From positions 1 through 64,000 of the forward strand of contig JAJXUK010000008.1 in assembly GCA_021782915.1 (NCBI GenBank): a stretch of 64,000 bases of DNA. Reading direction: 5' to 3'. The notes below the pieces were generated by a model. The model had not been told where the DNA came from. It searched no databases and saw only the letters and a list, made by a program, of their open reading frames with translations. The position numbers were made by a program, and so were the translations under genes. Below are positions 31,975-41,092 of the stretch, piece by piece (the first letter of the stretch is position 1; each line of letters starts with the position of its first letter). The stretch comes from Actinomycetes bacterium (GTDB lineage Bacteria; Actinomycetota; Acidimicrobiia; Acidimicrobiales; RAAP-2).

Positions 31975-33437
31975 ATGCGCACCGTCTGCGTGGGCTCCAG
32001 GAGTGGACTGTCGACCGTGGCCTCGAGGATCGTGGTGTCCAGCTCGCCCAAGACGCGGCGCAGCCGCTCACGGTTGTGCGCGTCGAGCACTCCCGCGACG
32101 TCGTCGAGGACGAGGACCTCGGCCCGAGCCAGCAGGGCCCGGGCCAGCAGCACCCGCACCCTCTCGCCGCTGGAGAGTGCACGTCCGTCCGCGCCCAGGT
32201 CGGCTCGAAGGTCGGCGAAGCGTGCCCCGCTGAGGCCGAGCCGTTCGAGCATCGCGCGTACGTCGCGCTCGTCAGCCTCGCGGGCGCACGTGAGATTGTC
32301 CCAGATCGATCCCGAGACCACGACGCTCTCCGGGCTCACGAAGCCCAACGGCACGTCGCGGCGCTCGAGCGATCCCGCCGCCGGGGCGCGCCAGCCCACC
32401 AGGGTGTGCAGGAGGGTCGTCTTGCCAGCGCCGGAGGGCCCGGTGATGACGAGTCGGTCCCCGTCGTGCAGGTCGATGCTGAACGCTGGCCCGCCGGGTG
32501 TCGTGCGCAGGCCCTCGCAGCGCAGGAGCGCCGCGGGGTTCGAGCGGGTCGGGGCGGACGTGCTCAGCACCTCACGGGCCTGTCGGGCGTTGTCGCGACG
32601 GTGAAAGGCGGTGCCGAATCGTCGCACGTGGGTGAAGACCTCGGCGGTGACGAGCACGGCGATGAGGCCGCGCTCCAGGCTGAGATGGCCACCGAGCAGT
32701 GAGAAGCCGACGACCATGGCGACGAGTCCGATGCTCACACCGCCCAGGAACTCCGTGATGAGCGAAGAGCCGAGGCTCACGCGAACCGCGCGCTCGACAA
32801 TGGCGTGCTCGGAGTCGCTGATCGCACCGATCTCGCTCGCGCCGAAGTCCACCGCGCCGAGGGCGCGCAGATCAGGTGCGTGCCCGATGAGCTCGAGTTG
32901 GCGACTCTCGAGGGTCGCTCGTCGCGCGCGGTACTCCACGTCGATGGCGGCGCTGCGCTTGCCCGCGCGGCGATAGAGCGGGACCGACAGGCCGAGCAGG
33001 GCGATGACGATGGTGGCGCTCAGCGGGCCCGCAGACCACAGCACGACACCGAGACCGAGGATGCCCACGCGGGCGCTGGTGCTCAGGACCTCGAGCTCGG
33101 GCAGCGCCGCAATGTCCTCGATGGCCGTGCTGACGTCGCTGCGCGCCCGCGCCGCGACGGCGGCGGGCGCACGCATGAAGTCCACCACGCGGGCGCGATA
33201 GAAGTCGCGCACGCGGCCCGCCGCGCGCCAGGACCACTCCTCACTCAGCTGAGCCGTGAGAAGGCGCACTGCCAGGACCAGGACGAGCGTCATCACGCCA
33301 CGAGCTACGCGCGCGTGGGCGACGTCGACGACGCCGTGCGCGCTCAGCACCGCGAGTCCCAGCCCCACCAGGGATAGAGCGGCACCCACGACGCGCGCGC
33401 TCCAGATCGGACCGCTCGGGCTCGCGTTGGGCGTCAC
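31971..33437 (-). CDS. cydD: CydD-like ABC exporter subunit (degenerate ATPase)
   Basis: A 488-residue ABC half-exporter, shorter than the roughly 580 residues of E. coli CydD. The membrane domain has the CydD-like YRRAGKRSAAIDVEYRARRA and AIVERAVRVSLGSSLITEFL segments. In the ATPase domain Walker A GPSGAGKTTLL and signature LSSGERVRVLLARALL are kept. Walker B is VLVLDDVAGVLD, with the catalytic Glu changed to Asp, and the switch His is absent (ILEATVDSPLL). The pair would thus have one catalytic and one degenerate site. The start is GTG six bases after TAGCAT, a leaderless pattern. Confidence 0.8.
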   Translation of the reverse strand: MTPNASPSGPIWSARVVGAALSLVGLGLAVLSAHGVVDVAHARVARGVMTLVLVLAVRLLTAQLSEEWSWRAAGRVRDFYRARVVDFMRAPAAVAARARSDVSTAIEDIAALPELEVLSTSARVGILGLGVVLWSAGPLSATIVIALLGLSVPLYRRAGKRSAAIDVEYRARRATLESRQLELIGHAPDLRALGAVDFGASEIGAISDSEHAIVERAVRVSLGSSLITEFLGGVSIGLVAMVVGFSLLGGHLSLERGLIAVLVTAEVFTHVRRFGTAFHRRDNARQAREVLSTSAPTRSNPAALLRCEGLRTTPGGPAFSIDLHDGDRLVITGPSGAGKTTLLHTLVGWRAPAAGSLERRDVPLGFVSPESVVVSGSIWDNLTCAREADERDVRAMLERLGLSGARFADLRADLGADGRALSSGERVRVLLARALLARAEVLVLDDVAGVLDAHNRERLRRVLGELDTTILEATVDSPLLEPTQTVRM

Positions 33438-33485
33438 CGCTCGATGCTAACGAGGCTCGCCACACCCCGATGACGCGCAGGGGAC

Positions 33486-33911
33486 CTAGTCGCTCGTGTC
33501 GACGATGAGCACCGAGCAGGGCGCCTCGTGAGCGATTGAGTTGGGAACGCTGCCCAACACACGTCGGGCCCCCCTCATGCCTTGATTGCCCACCACGATC
33601 AGGTCGGCTCCGACGTTTCGGGCCGTCTGCAGGATCGCCTGGACCGCGTCGCCCTCGACGCCGTGGGCCGTTGCGGTGACGCCGTGTCGTTGGGCGATGA
33701 AGGTGAACTCCTGCAGGAGCGCCTCCGCGTCGCTGAGGCTACCCATGGCGGCGTACTCGCTCGGCAACTGATTCAAGGCGACTCGCGTACCTCGGTAGGC
33801 CGAGACGACATGGAGCTGACCCTGAAACTGGGCGCAGACGCCCGCTGCCGCTTCGACCGCGCGTCGCGCCGTCGACGAGTCATTGGCGCCCACTACGACC
33901 GTCTCAAACAT
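33486..33911 (-). CDS. Universal stress protein (UspA family)
   Basis: A 141-residue single-domain Usp. The N-terminal strand VVVGANDSSTARRAVEAA carries the conserved Asp, and GADLIVVGNQGMRGARRVLG continues into SVPNSIAHEAPCSVLIV, giving the ATP-binding G-x2-G-x9-G-S pattern. Family members bind ATP and respond to stress or growth arrest. It has a good Shine-Dalgarno (GGGAGGTGG) before the ATG, unlike many neighbours. It stands alone between the nuclease gene and cydD. Confidence 0.95.
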   Translation of the reverse strand: MFETVVVGANDSSTARRAVEAAAGVCAQFQGQLHVVSAYRGTRVALNQLPSEYAAMGSLSDAEALLQEFTFIAQRHGVTATAHGVEGDAVQAILQTARNVGADLIVVGNQGMRGARRVLGSVPNSIAHEAPCSVLIVDTSD

Positions 33912-33929
33912 GACCCACCTCCCTGGGGG

Positions 33930-35639
33930 TCAAGAGTACTGGTCGGCCCGGGCTGGCGGCGTGCTATCGCGATGGGGTAGTGCGCGAGCCGGACCGTTCA
34001 GCCAGTCGCGCAGCGCCAGCGTCGCCCGACAGTCGTCTTCGTTGTACTCGAGCAGCCGTCGGCGCGACGCCTCGGCCGGAGCGCCGTCTCCACAGGCGAT
34101 CTCGTACCAGGACATCGACGCCTCTCCGCTCGGGTTGGGGTCGCGCCAGGAGAAGCCCGCACCGCCAGCGAGTGACTTGAGGCCCAAGGGTCCTTCAGTC
34201 TGTATTTGGGACTTGACCACCGCGTGCATGTCGATCCACTCGCGGGGAGTCGCGGCCCGGAACTCCTCGAGGTCGTCGCGGCGAGGGCCGTTCTCGAGGG
34301 GCACCGCGACGGCTCGATTCATCGCGCCGTCCTCGGCCTGAGCCCAGAAGCAGTAGGCGGCAAAGCTCAGGCCGGCCCGGTGACACGTGTCGCGCAGGGC
34401 GCTGAACCACGACCAGAACTGCGAGAAGGTCTCGGCCTCCGAGCGCGGGCTCAGTTCAGCCCAGTTGGCGAAGTGTCGGTAGCCGGGAGCGATGGGGCTG
34501 TCGGGGGCTCGCAGCGTGACGTAGGCACCCCAGAGGTACGTCAGGTCGTTGTAGCTCTCCATGTCGACGTCGACTTCCACGTCGGCGCCCGGGCAGCCGA
34601 CGTCCGTCGCGTCCACGATGCGTAGCGGGCTCGAGCGCACGTGGGCCCGGGCGCGGTAGATCAGCTCCTCCAGGTTCTCGATGGAGCGCCCGAGCACGAC
34701 CTCGCGCGCGGCGTTCTCGGGCAGTGCGCGTCGCGCGTCACGGGCGAGTTGGGGGTCCAGACGTGCCAGCGCGGCGCGGGTGGGCACGCCATGCTCGCGC
34801 AGGAGGCCCTGTTGGCTCGCGTTGGTGAAGCGAGTCAGCGAGACGTCGTCGCTCGCCTCGAGCTCTCGCAGGCAGTGCTCGGCGTACGGGCACTCCAGGC
34901 ACTCGCGATGCCAGTGCGGCGCAGTGGGGAAGGCCGCCTCGCCGCGCGACCAACTCTCGTGTCCGAGGAGAACGGCGAGCCTGCTCTCGTAGAGCTCATC
35001 GTAGGTGGCCAGGTTGAAGCGAGGATGGTCCCGGCCCGCCAGCTCGAGCCAGAAGACCCTGGCGTGGCGGTCGATGAGCCCGGCCCGAGCCTGGGGGTCG
35101 GCGTGCCCGAGGACCCCCAGGACGCGGGTGGCGTGGGCCAGGGTGATGCCGCTGCGCGTCACGGATCGCGTGGCGCGCACGCCGACGCCGTCGCGAAAGT
35201 GCGCACGCGACGGCACGAGGTCCTCGAGGCTCGCCTCGAGGGTGCGCCGGGTCAGCGCGGTCTCGATCACCTCGATGTTCTTGATCAGCACGGGCGCGTA
35301 GGTGTGTTGGTTCTCACGCCGCCCCACCCGGACCAGGGCCTGGACGCGACTGCGCCGCCGGCCGAGGACGTCATCAGGGAGCACGGGCGAGACGACGAGC
35401 GCCGTCCCCGCCTCCAGATGCTGGAGGGTGTCCGGCACGCTGGCCGGTCGCGCGGCCCCCGGATGCGCCTGGACCAGTTGGCTCAGGACGTGCTCGCGCC
35501 ACTCCTCGGCCGCCCGGCGGCGACGGTGGGCCTCGGCGCTCTCGCCCGGCGCCGAGAAGGCGAAGGGCTCGCCGCGCGAGAGGGCCACCCGGTGCGCGCA
35601 CGCAACTATCTCGTCACCGCGCAGGGGTCGTGTCACCAC
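33930..35639 (-). CDS. TM0106-type RecB-like putative nuclease (TIGR03491-like)
   Basis: A 569-residue protein. The N-terminal RecB-like nuclease region includes the adapted motifs and a C-terminal Cys cluster HRECLECPYAEHCLREL that may bind Fe-S. A helix-hairpin-helix-like segment follows (NASQQGLLREHGVPTRAALA), then an RNase H-like second half (EVDVDMESYNDLTYLWGAY) and LLEYNEDDCRATLALRDWL, which supplies the last acidic residues. This layout is shared by the TM0106 family. Its precise role is not established; nucleic-acid processing is inferred. GTG is six bases after TAGGCT, suggesting a leaderless mRNA. Confidence 0.85.
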   Translation of the reverse strand: MVTRPLRGDEIVACAHRVALSRGEPFAFSAPGESAEAHRRRRAAEEWREHVLSQLVQAHPGAARPASVPDTLQHLEAGTALVVSPVLPDDVLGRRRSRVQALVRVGRRENQHTYAPVLIKNIEVIETALTRRTLEASLEDLVPSRAHFRDGVGVRATRSVTRSGITLAHATRVLGVLGHADPQARAGLIDRHARVFWLELAGRDHPRFNLATYDELYESRLAVLLGHESWSRGEAAFPTAPHWHRECLECPYAEHCLRELEASDDVSLTRFTNASQQGLLREHGVPTRAALARLDPQLARDARRALPENAAREVVLGRSIENLEELIYRARAHVRSSPLRIVDATDVGCPGADVEVDVDMESYNDLTYLWGAYVTLRAPDSPIAPGYRHFANWAELSPRSEAETFSQFWSWFSALRDTCHRAGLSFAAYCFWAQAEDGAMNRAVAVPLENGPRRDDLEEFRAATPREWIDMHAVVKSQIQTEGPLGLKSLAGGAGFSWRDPNPSGEASMSWYEIACGDGAPAEASRRRLLEYNEDDCRATLALRDWLNGPARALPHRDSTPPARADQYS

Positions 35640-35648
35640 GCTTCGAGC

Positions 35649-37424
35649 CTACGGGGCTCCCGTTGCCTGGTTGCGCCAGCTGCGCCAGAGCGCGGCGTAC
35701 TCACCGCCGTGACGGAGAAGTTCGTCGTGCGTGCCCAGTTCGACGATGCGTCCATCGCTGACGACGCAGACGCGATCGGCGTCGTGGGCCGTGTGGAGCC
35801 GGTGTGCGATGGCGATCACCGTGCGCCCGGCCAGGACCGCGGCGAGGGATCGCTCCAGGTGGCGGGCCGCGCGAGGATCGAGCAGGGCGGTGGCCTCGTC
35901 CAGGACCAGGGTATGGGGATTGGCCAGCACCAGGCGGGCCAGGGCGAGCTGCTGGGCCTGGGCCGGGGTGAGGCTGTAGCCGCTCGAGCCCACTTCTGTG
36001 TCGAGGCCCTGGGGCAGAGCGTCGGCCCACTCTCGCGCATCAACCGCCTCGAGTGCACGACGCAGCTCGTCGTCGCTGGCCGTGGGTTGTGAGAGGCGCA
36101 GATTGTCACGCAGGGTGCCGAGGAAGACGTGGTGCTCCTGGGTCACGAGGGCCACGTGGCGACGAAGCTCTCTCGGACTCAACCGGGCGAGGTCCACGTC
36201 GCCTACGCGAACCGAACCGCGCTGGGGCGCGTCGATGCCGGCGATCAGGCGCCCGAGCGTGGACTTGCCCGCCCCGGACGGCCCGACGATGGCCAAGCGC
36301 TCGCCTGGGCGAATCGTCAGGGAGACTCCGTGCAGGACGTCGTGTCCGGCCCGGTAGGCGTAGTGCGCGTCCTCAACGACGATCGTCTCGTCGTTCGCGG
36401 TGGTGGGGTCGGTGCCGGTGTCGGCACCGTCTTCGAGTCGCTCGTCGCGCACCCCGGCCACCCCGAAGAGCCGCGCCATCGACGTCTGGCCGATCTGCAG
36501 CTCGTCGAGCCAGGAGATGATGCGATCCAGAGGATCGTTGAGCTGTACGACGTAGAGGGTGACGGTGGTCGCCGCGCCGACGCTGATCAAGTGCTGCAGC
36601 GCCAGCCACCCGCTCCAGGCCAGGGTCGCCGCGACGGCGATGGCGAAGGCGCTCTCCACGGTCGGGAACCAGAGCAGGCGCATGAGCAGCGTGTACATCT
36701 CGGCGTAGAAGCTTTCGCGCACGTTGTCCTCGATTCGCGCGCTCTGGCGCGCTCCGAGACGGTGCGCGTCCACGGTGCGCGCACCCTCGGCGGTCTCGGC
36801 GACCGTGCCCGACAGCGACGCGTAGCTGACCCGTTCGCGCACGTAGCCGGGACGCGCGAAGCGCAGGTAGCGGCGAGTCGACACCACGAGCAGGGGAATC
36901 GAGACCAGGCTCGCGAGCGCGGCTCGCGGGCTCACGAGCACCATCGCCACCACCGTGATGAGCGCCTGGACCACGGCGACGAGCCACTCGGGCACCGCGA
37001 ATCGAACGGTGCGCGAGAGCGCGTCGATGTCGTTCGTGGTGCGGCTGAGCAGGTCGCCCGTGCTCGTGCGCTCGACCTCCACGAGCGGCAGAGCGAGGAC
37101 GCTGGCGAGGAACTCCTCGCGAAGTTGGGCGAAGACCTGCTCGCCGAGGACGTAACTGCGCCGTCGGGCGACAAAGGAGAGGCCGGCGTAGACGAGCGAA
37201 GCGCCCAGGAGGGCGGCGACGTGGCTCAGCACGAAGCGTGACGTCAGTTGGTGGGCCGTCGCGGCGTTGGTGATCTGTCCGATGATCCAGGCCGGGACCA
37301 GCGCCATTGCCGAGGCGAAGGCGTAGAAGCTGAGCATCGTCAGGCCGGCACGGCGATGTTGGCGCGCCAGGGCTATGGCGCGCGTGCGCACGGCGGCCCG
37401 ATCGGCGACGGGCAACTGGCTCAC
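35649..37424 (-). CDS. ABC exporter half-transporter, catalytic Walker sites, degenerate signature
   Basis: A 591-residue protein with a six-helix exporter domain (about residues 30-320) and an ATPase domain. Walker A ([13 protein letters not shown]), Q-loop (LVTQEHHVFLGTL), Walker B (HTLVLDEATALLD) and H-loop (VIAIAHRLHTAHDAD) are intact. The signature is YSLTPAQAQQLALARL in place of the usual LSGGQ. It overlaps the upstream ABC gene as GTGA, so the two should form a heterodimer. The broken signature here matches the broken Walker sites in the partner. Substrate is unknown; multidrug or lipid export is typical of the family. Confidence 0.9.
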   Translation of the reverse strand: MSQLPVADRAAVRTRAIALARQHRRAGLTMLSFYAFASAMALVPAWIIGQITNAATAHQLTSRFVLSHVAALLGASLVYAGLSFVARRRSYVLGEQVFAQLREEFLASVLALPLVEVERTSTGDLLSRTTNDIDALSRTVRFAVPEWLVAVVQALITVVAMVLVSPRAALASLVSIPLLVVSTRRYLRFARPGYVRERVSYASLSGTVAETAEGARTVDAHRLGARQSARIEDNVRESFYAEMYTLLMRLLWFPTVESAFAIAVAATLAWSGWLALQHLISVGAATTVTLYVVQLNDPLDRIISWLDELQIGQTSMARLFGVAGVRDERLEDGADTGTDPTTANDETIVVEDAHYAYRAGHDVLHGVSLTIRPGERLAIVGPSGAGKSTLGRLIAGIDAPQRGSVRVGDVDLARLSPRELRRHVALVTQEHHVFLGTLRDNLRLSQPTASDDELRRALEAVDAREWADALPQGLDTEVGSSGYSLTPAQAQQLALARLVLANPHTLVLDEATALLDPRAARHLERSLAAVLAGRTVIAIAHRLHTAHDADRVCVVSDGRIVELGTHDELLRHGGEYAALWRSWRNQATGAP

Positions 37425-39145
37425 GTGTCCTCCCTCAGCACGATCTGGCGATAGGGGCTCGACGTGGTGATCAGTTCCTCGTGCGAGCCCTCGTCGACGA
37501 CGACGCCCTCTGACACGAGCAGGACTCGGTCCAGGCGCTCGAGCACCAACGGGCTCGTGGTGGCGATCAGCACGATTCGCTCGCCGCGCAGTTCGCCCAG
37601 GGAACGCGCGATTCGCCCCTCCGTGTGTGTGTCCACGGCCGAGGTCGGCTCCACCAGGATCAGCACGTCAGCACCACTCAGCAGCGTGCGCGCCAGGGAG
37701 AGTCGCTGGCGCTGGCCGCCGGAGAAGCTCCGGCCCCGCTCGTCGACGAGGGTGTCGAGGCCCTCGGCGAGGGCCTCCAGGACGTCCAGAGCGCTCGTGG
37801 CGGCCAGGACATCGAGGATCCGGTCGTCGGCGGCGTGCTCGTGCGGGGCGAGCTCGTCGCGAAGGGGCCCCGAGAAGAGTCGGGGTTCGACGTCGTGCAC
37901 GATCACGTGGCGACGCACGTCTGCCAGGGCGTATCGATCGAGCTCGACGCCGTCGAGCGTCACCCCGGTGGCGCGGGCGTCGAAGCGACCGAGCCGATCG
38001 GCGAGGGCCGAGGCCTCGACCGGGGTCTCGGTGACCAGTCCCACCAGCTGGCCGCGCGTCAGACGTATCCCCGAGGACGCGTCCGCCAGCTCGTTGATCA
38101 CGCCGGGCCAGGAGACTGGCTCGGTGGGGTCCTCGATGGCCGGCTCGATCTGGAGCAGGCGCACGACCTTGGTGGCTCCGACGTAGGCGCGTGTAGCCAT
38201 GATCGAGTACTGGATCACCTCGCGAAGGGGCGTGGTCAGGAACGTCGCGTAGCCAAAGAAGGCCACCAGCTGGCCGGGGGCCAGTCGGCCCTGGGCCACC
38301 TCACGTGCTCCGAGGAACGTCACGAGCGTGGTGAGGATCGCCGGCAGCAGGAGCTGACCGGATTCCAGGGCCGCCTGCGGGCTCGCCGCGCGCACGCCCG
38401 CGGCGCGCACGCGCGCGCTCTGGGATCGGTAGTTGTCGAGGAAGACGTCCTCGCCGCCCACGCCGCGCAGGATGCGCAGGCCGGCGACGGTGTCGGTGCC
38501 CAGGGCCGCGAGACGTCCCGTCGCCTCGCGCTGGGCCGCCTGGGCGCGGTGCAGGGGTCGCATGAGCGGCGCGGTGGCCAGCGCCAGGACCGGCACGCCC
38601 ACGAGCACGATGAGCCCGAGGGTTCCCGAGGAGCGCAGCAGGATGAGCGAGACGATCAGCCAGGAGATGATCGCGCCGATGAAGCGCGCGAGCGAGTCGT
38701 AGGCCATGCCGATTCGGGGGGCGTCGGCGCCGACGGAGTTGACGATGTCGCCGGGGTTGACCCGCTCGGTGATGGCGGTACCGGCGCGAGACAGGTGCCG
38801 GCCGATGACCTGGATGGTGCGATACGTCGCGCGCATCCAGTTGGTCACGGCCAGTTGGTGACGCAGACCGCCGCTGACGGCCTGAATCAGCCCGAGCAGC
38901 ACGATCAGGCCCGACCACGTGAGCAGCTGCGAGAGGCTGTGGTCGGCGATGCCGTGGTCGATGGCGCCGCCGACGGCGGCCCACAGCAGGGCCTGGGAGA
39001 GCATCCACGCCGTCGCGCAGGCGGTAGCGGCGGCGATCGTGCCGCGCTGTTGACGGGCGATCCAGACCAGGAAACGCCAGGCCGAGCGCGCGTCGGGCGT
39101 GCCGGGTTCGGCCACCGGCAGCTCGCGATAGGGCAGGTGTGGCAT
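37421..39145 (-). CDS. ABC exporter half-transporter with degenerate ATPase
   Basis: About 574 residues from the ATG at 39145 (MPHLPYRELPVAEPG), chosen because the ORF-track extension runs into the RNase P RNA gene. The exporter membrane domain has the usual six helices. In the ATPase domain Walker A is replaced by GLVTETPVEASALADRL (no GKS/T). Walker B has Val for the first Asp (VLILVEPTSAVD), the Q-loop is VHDVEPRLFSG and the H-loop is IATTSPLVL. The signature SFSGGQRQRLSLAR is intact. It can therefore donate its signature to the partner's Walker site but cannot bind ATP normally itself. Confidence 0.88.
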   Translation of the reverse strand: MPHLPYRELPVAEPGTPDARSAWRFLVWIARQQRGTIAAATACATAWMLSQALLWAAVGGAIDHGIADHSLSQLLTWSGLIVLLGLIQAVSGGLRHQLAVTNWMRATYRTIQVIGRHLSRAGTAITERVNPGDIVNSVGADAPRIGMAYDSLARFIGAIISWLIVSLILLRSSGTLGLIVLVGVPVLALATAPLMRPLHRAQAAQREATGRLAALGTDTVAGLRILRGVGGEDVFLDNYRSQSARVRAAGVRAASPQAALESGQLLLPAILTTLVTFLGAREVAQGRLAPGQLVAFFGYATFLTTPLREVIQYSIMATRAYVGATKVVRLLQIEPAIEDPTEPVSWPGVINELADASSGIRLTRGQLVGLVTETPVEASALADRLGRFDARATGVTLDGVELDRYALADVRRHVIVHDVEPRLFSGPLRDELAPHEHAADDRILDVLAATSALDVLEALAEGLDTLVDERGRSFSGGQRQRLSLARTLLSGADVLILVEPTSAVDTHTEGRIARSLGELRGERIVLIATTSPLVLERLDRVLLVSEGVVVDEGSHEELITTSSPYRQIVLREDT

Positions 39146-39183
39146 CTCAGGGCTCTCGGTCGTGGGGCGGATCAAGTACGACA

Positions 39184-39551
<368 letters not shown>

Positions 39552-39554
39552 TGC

Positions 39555-39583
39555 AGTTTCGCACATCGCCGCGAGCGGCTCAA
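39555..39583 (-). promoter_or_regulatory. rnpB promoter
   Basis: On the minus strand TTGAGC (39578-39583) and GAAACT (39555-39560) are separated by exactly 17 bp. The RNA 5' end predicted from P1 lies 4 nt after the -10. This is a good primary-sigma promoter by position. It is divergent from the xseA promoter region. Confidence 0.65.
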
Positions 39584-39623
39584 ATGACGATTTGGTGACA
39601 CCCGCGCACTAGCCTCACCAGAC

Positions 39624-40886
39624 GTGAGCCTCGGCGTCGAGAAGGAGTCCGTGCTCGAGGTCGGCGAGTTCTACCGGCTGCTGACCGAGCACCTGGAGTC
39701 CGCCTTCGGTCGGCGACACCCCGTCTGGGTGCGCGGAGAGATCGTCAAGGTCTACGAGAAGAATCATCTCTACATCGACGTGGCCGACGCCGCGGCGGGG
39801 CCCCAGGAGGCGCGCCGGGCCGTGCTCAACGCGCACTGCTGGGCCAGCCAGTGGGCCGGTTTGCGCCGAGGCCTCGCCGAGAGTGGAGTCAGCCTCCGTG
39901 CCGGTATGGTCATCTCCCTCTACGGCTACGTGGACGTCTACGCCCCGCAGGGACGCATCGGCTTCACCGTGACCGACATCGATGTCACCGCGCTGATGGG
40001 CGACGTGGCCCGGCGCCGCCAGGAGCTGATCGCGCGCCTGGCCGGTGAGGGTCTCCTCGAGGCCAACAAGGCCCTGGCCGCGCCGGCGGTGCCACTGCGC
40101 GTGGGTCTCGTGGCCAGTCCCCAGACGGAGGGCTTCAGTGACTTCACTGGCCAGCTGCTGCGCTCGGGATTCGCCTTCGACATTCGCCTCGTCACGACGC
40201 TGGTCCAGGGCGAGGCCGCTCCCGCACAGATCGTGCGAGCCCTCGAGGCCCTTGACGCCGAGGCCCTCGACGTCATTTGCCTCGTCCGCGGCGGCGGCTC
40301 CAAGGGTGATCTGGCGTGCTTTGACGATGAGAAGGTGGCCCGAGCGATCGCCGGCTCATCCACGCCCGTCTTCACGGGCATCGGTCACACGGGGGACGAG
40401 TCGGTGGCGGACCTCGTGGCCCACACGCGGGCCATCACTCCGACCAAGCTCGGCGAGGAGCTCGTGAGTCGTGTCGACGCCTGGCGCAGCGCGCGCGTCG
40501 TGTCGCCGGCGCGTCGCCTTGACCTGGCCGCCAGCGCGGTGCTCGACGAGGCCCAGAACTACCTCGCGGAGCGCCGTCGCACGATGATCCTGGCGGTGCG
40601 CGAGCGACTGCGGGCCGAGGCGCGTCACCTGGGTGCGACGCGTCAGCGACTGGACGTGGCGGCCCGACGGGTCCTGCAGGCGGCCACCACCTACCTGCTC
40701 GGGAGCCGCCAGCTGCTGGGCGCCTACGACCCGGCGCGTCGCCTGGCCCAGGGTTGGTCGATCGTGACCGACGCTCGCGGCAACGTGGTGAGTGCGGTGC
40801 ACGACGTGATTCTCGGGGACGAGGTGTCGATCAGGGTGCTCGACGGTGTCATCGGCGCCGTCGTGCGAGAGAGAGGGGAAACGTGA
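39624..40886 (+). CDS. xseA: Exodeoxyribonuclease VII large subunit
   Basis: A 420-residue protein. It has the N-terminal OB-fold (VGEFYRLLTEHLESAFG, VWVRGEIVKVYEKNHLYIDV), then the catalytic region (LRVGLVASPQTEGFSDF, LVTTLVQGEAAPAQIVRAL, DVICLVRGGGSKGDLACFDD, PVFTGIGHTGDESVADL, AHTRAITPTKLGEELV) and a coiled-coil C-terminal arm ending with YDPARRLAQGWSIV. XseA with several XseB copies degrades single-stranded DNA from either end. The GTG start is eight bases after TAGCCT, with no Shine-Dalgarno. It overlaps xseB as GTGA. Confidence 0.97.
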   Translation: MSLGVEKESVLEVGEFYRLLTEHLESAFGRRHPVWVRGEIVKVYEKNHLYIDVADAAAGPQEARRAVLNAHCWASQWAGLRRGLAESGVSLRAGMVISLYGYVDVYAPQGRIGFTVTDIDVTALMGDVARRRQELIARLAGEGLLEANKALAAPAVPLRVGLVASPQTEGFSDFTGQLLRSGFAFDIRLVTTLVQGEAAPAQIVRALEALDAEALDVICLVRGGGSKGDLACFDDEKVARAIAGSSTPVFTGIGHTGDESVADLVAHTRAITPTKLGEELVSRVDAWRSARVVSPARRLDLAASAVLDEAQNYLAERRRTMILAVRERLRAEARHLGATRQRLDVAARRVLQAATTYLLGSRQLLGAYDPARRLAQGWSIVTDARGNVVSAVHDVILGDEVSIRVLDGVIGAVVRERGET

Positions 40887-41092
40887 GCACGGGAAGCTGG
40901 AACGAGGCCGCGAGCGAGTTGGACGCCATCGTGGCGTCCTTTGACGAGGGCGAAGTGTCGGTGGACGAGTTGTTCGCCAAGCTGGAGCGTGCGACCGCGA
41001 TCATCGAGGACCTGGAGGGTCGGTTGCGATCCACGCAGGCCAAGGTTGAAGAGCTCGCCCCACGGCTGAGCCGAGTGATCGAAGACGCGTGA
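40883..41092 (+). CDS. xseB: Exodeoxyribonuclease VII small subunit
   Basis: A 69-residue protein starting at the GTG that overlaps the xseA stop; the ORF-track start is in the xseA gene and unlikely. The family pattern is present: WNEAASELDAIVASFDEGE, VSVDELFAKLERATAIIEDL and RSTQAKVEELAP, forming a short helical hairpin. XseB wraps the long arm of XseA and is needed for activity. The stop overlaps the MBL gene start by 4 nt. Confidence 0.95.
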   Translation: MSTGSWNEAASELDAIVASFDEGEVSVDELFAKLERATAIIEDLEGRLRSTQAKVEELAPRLSRVIEDA

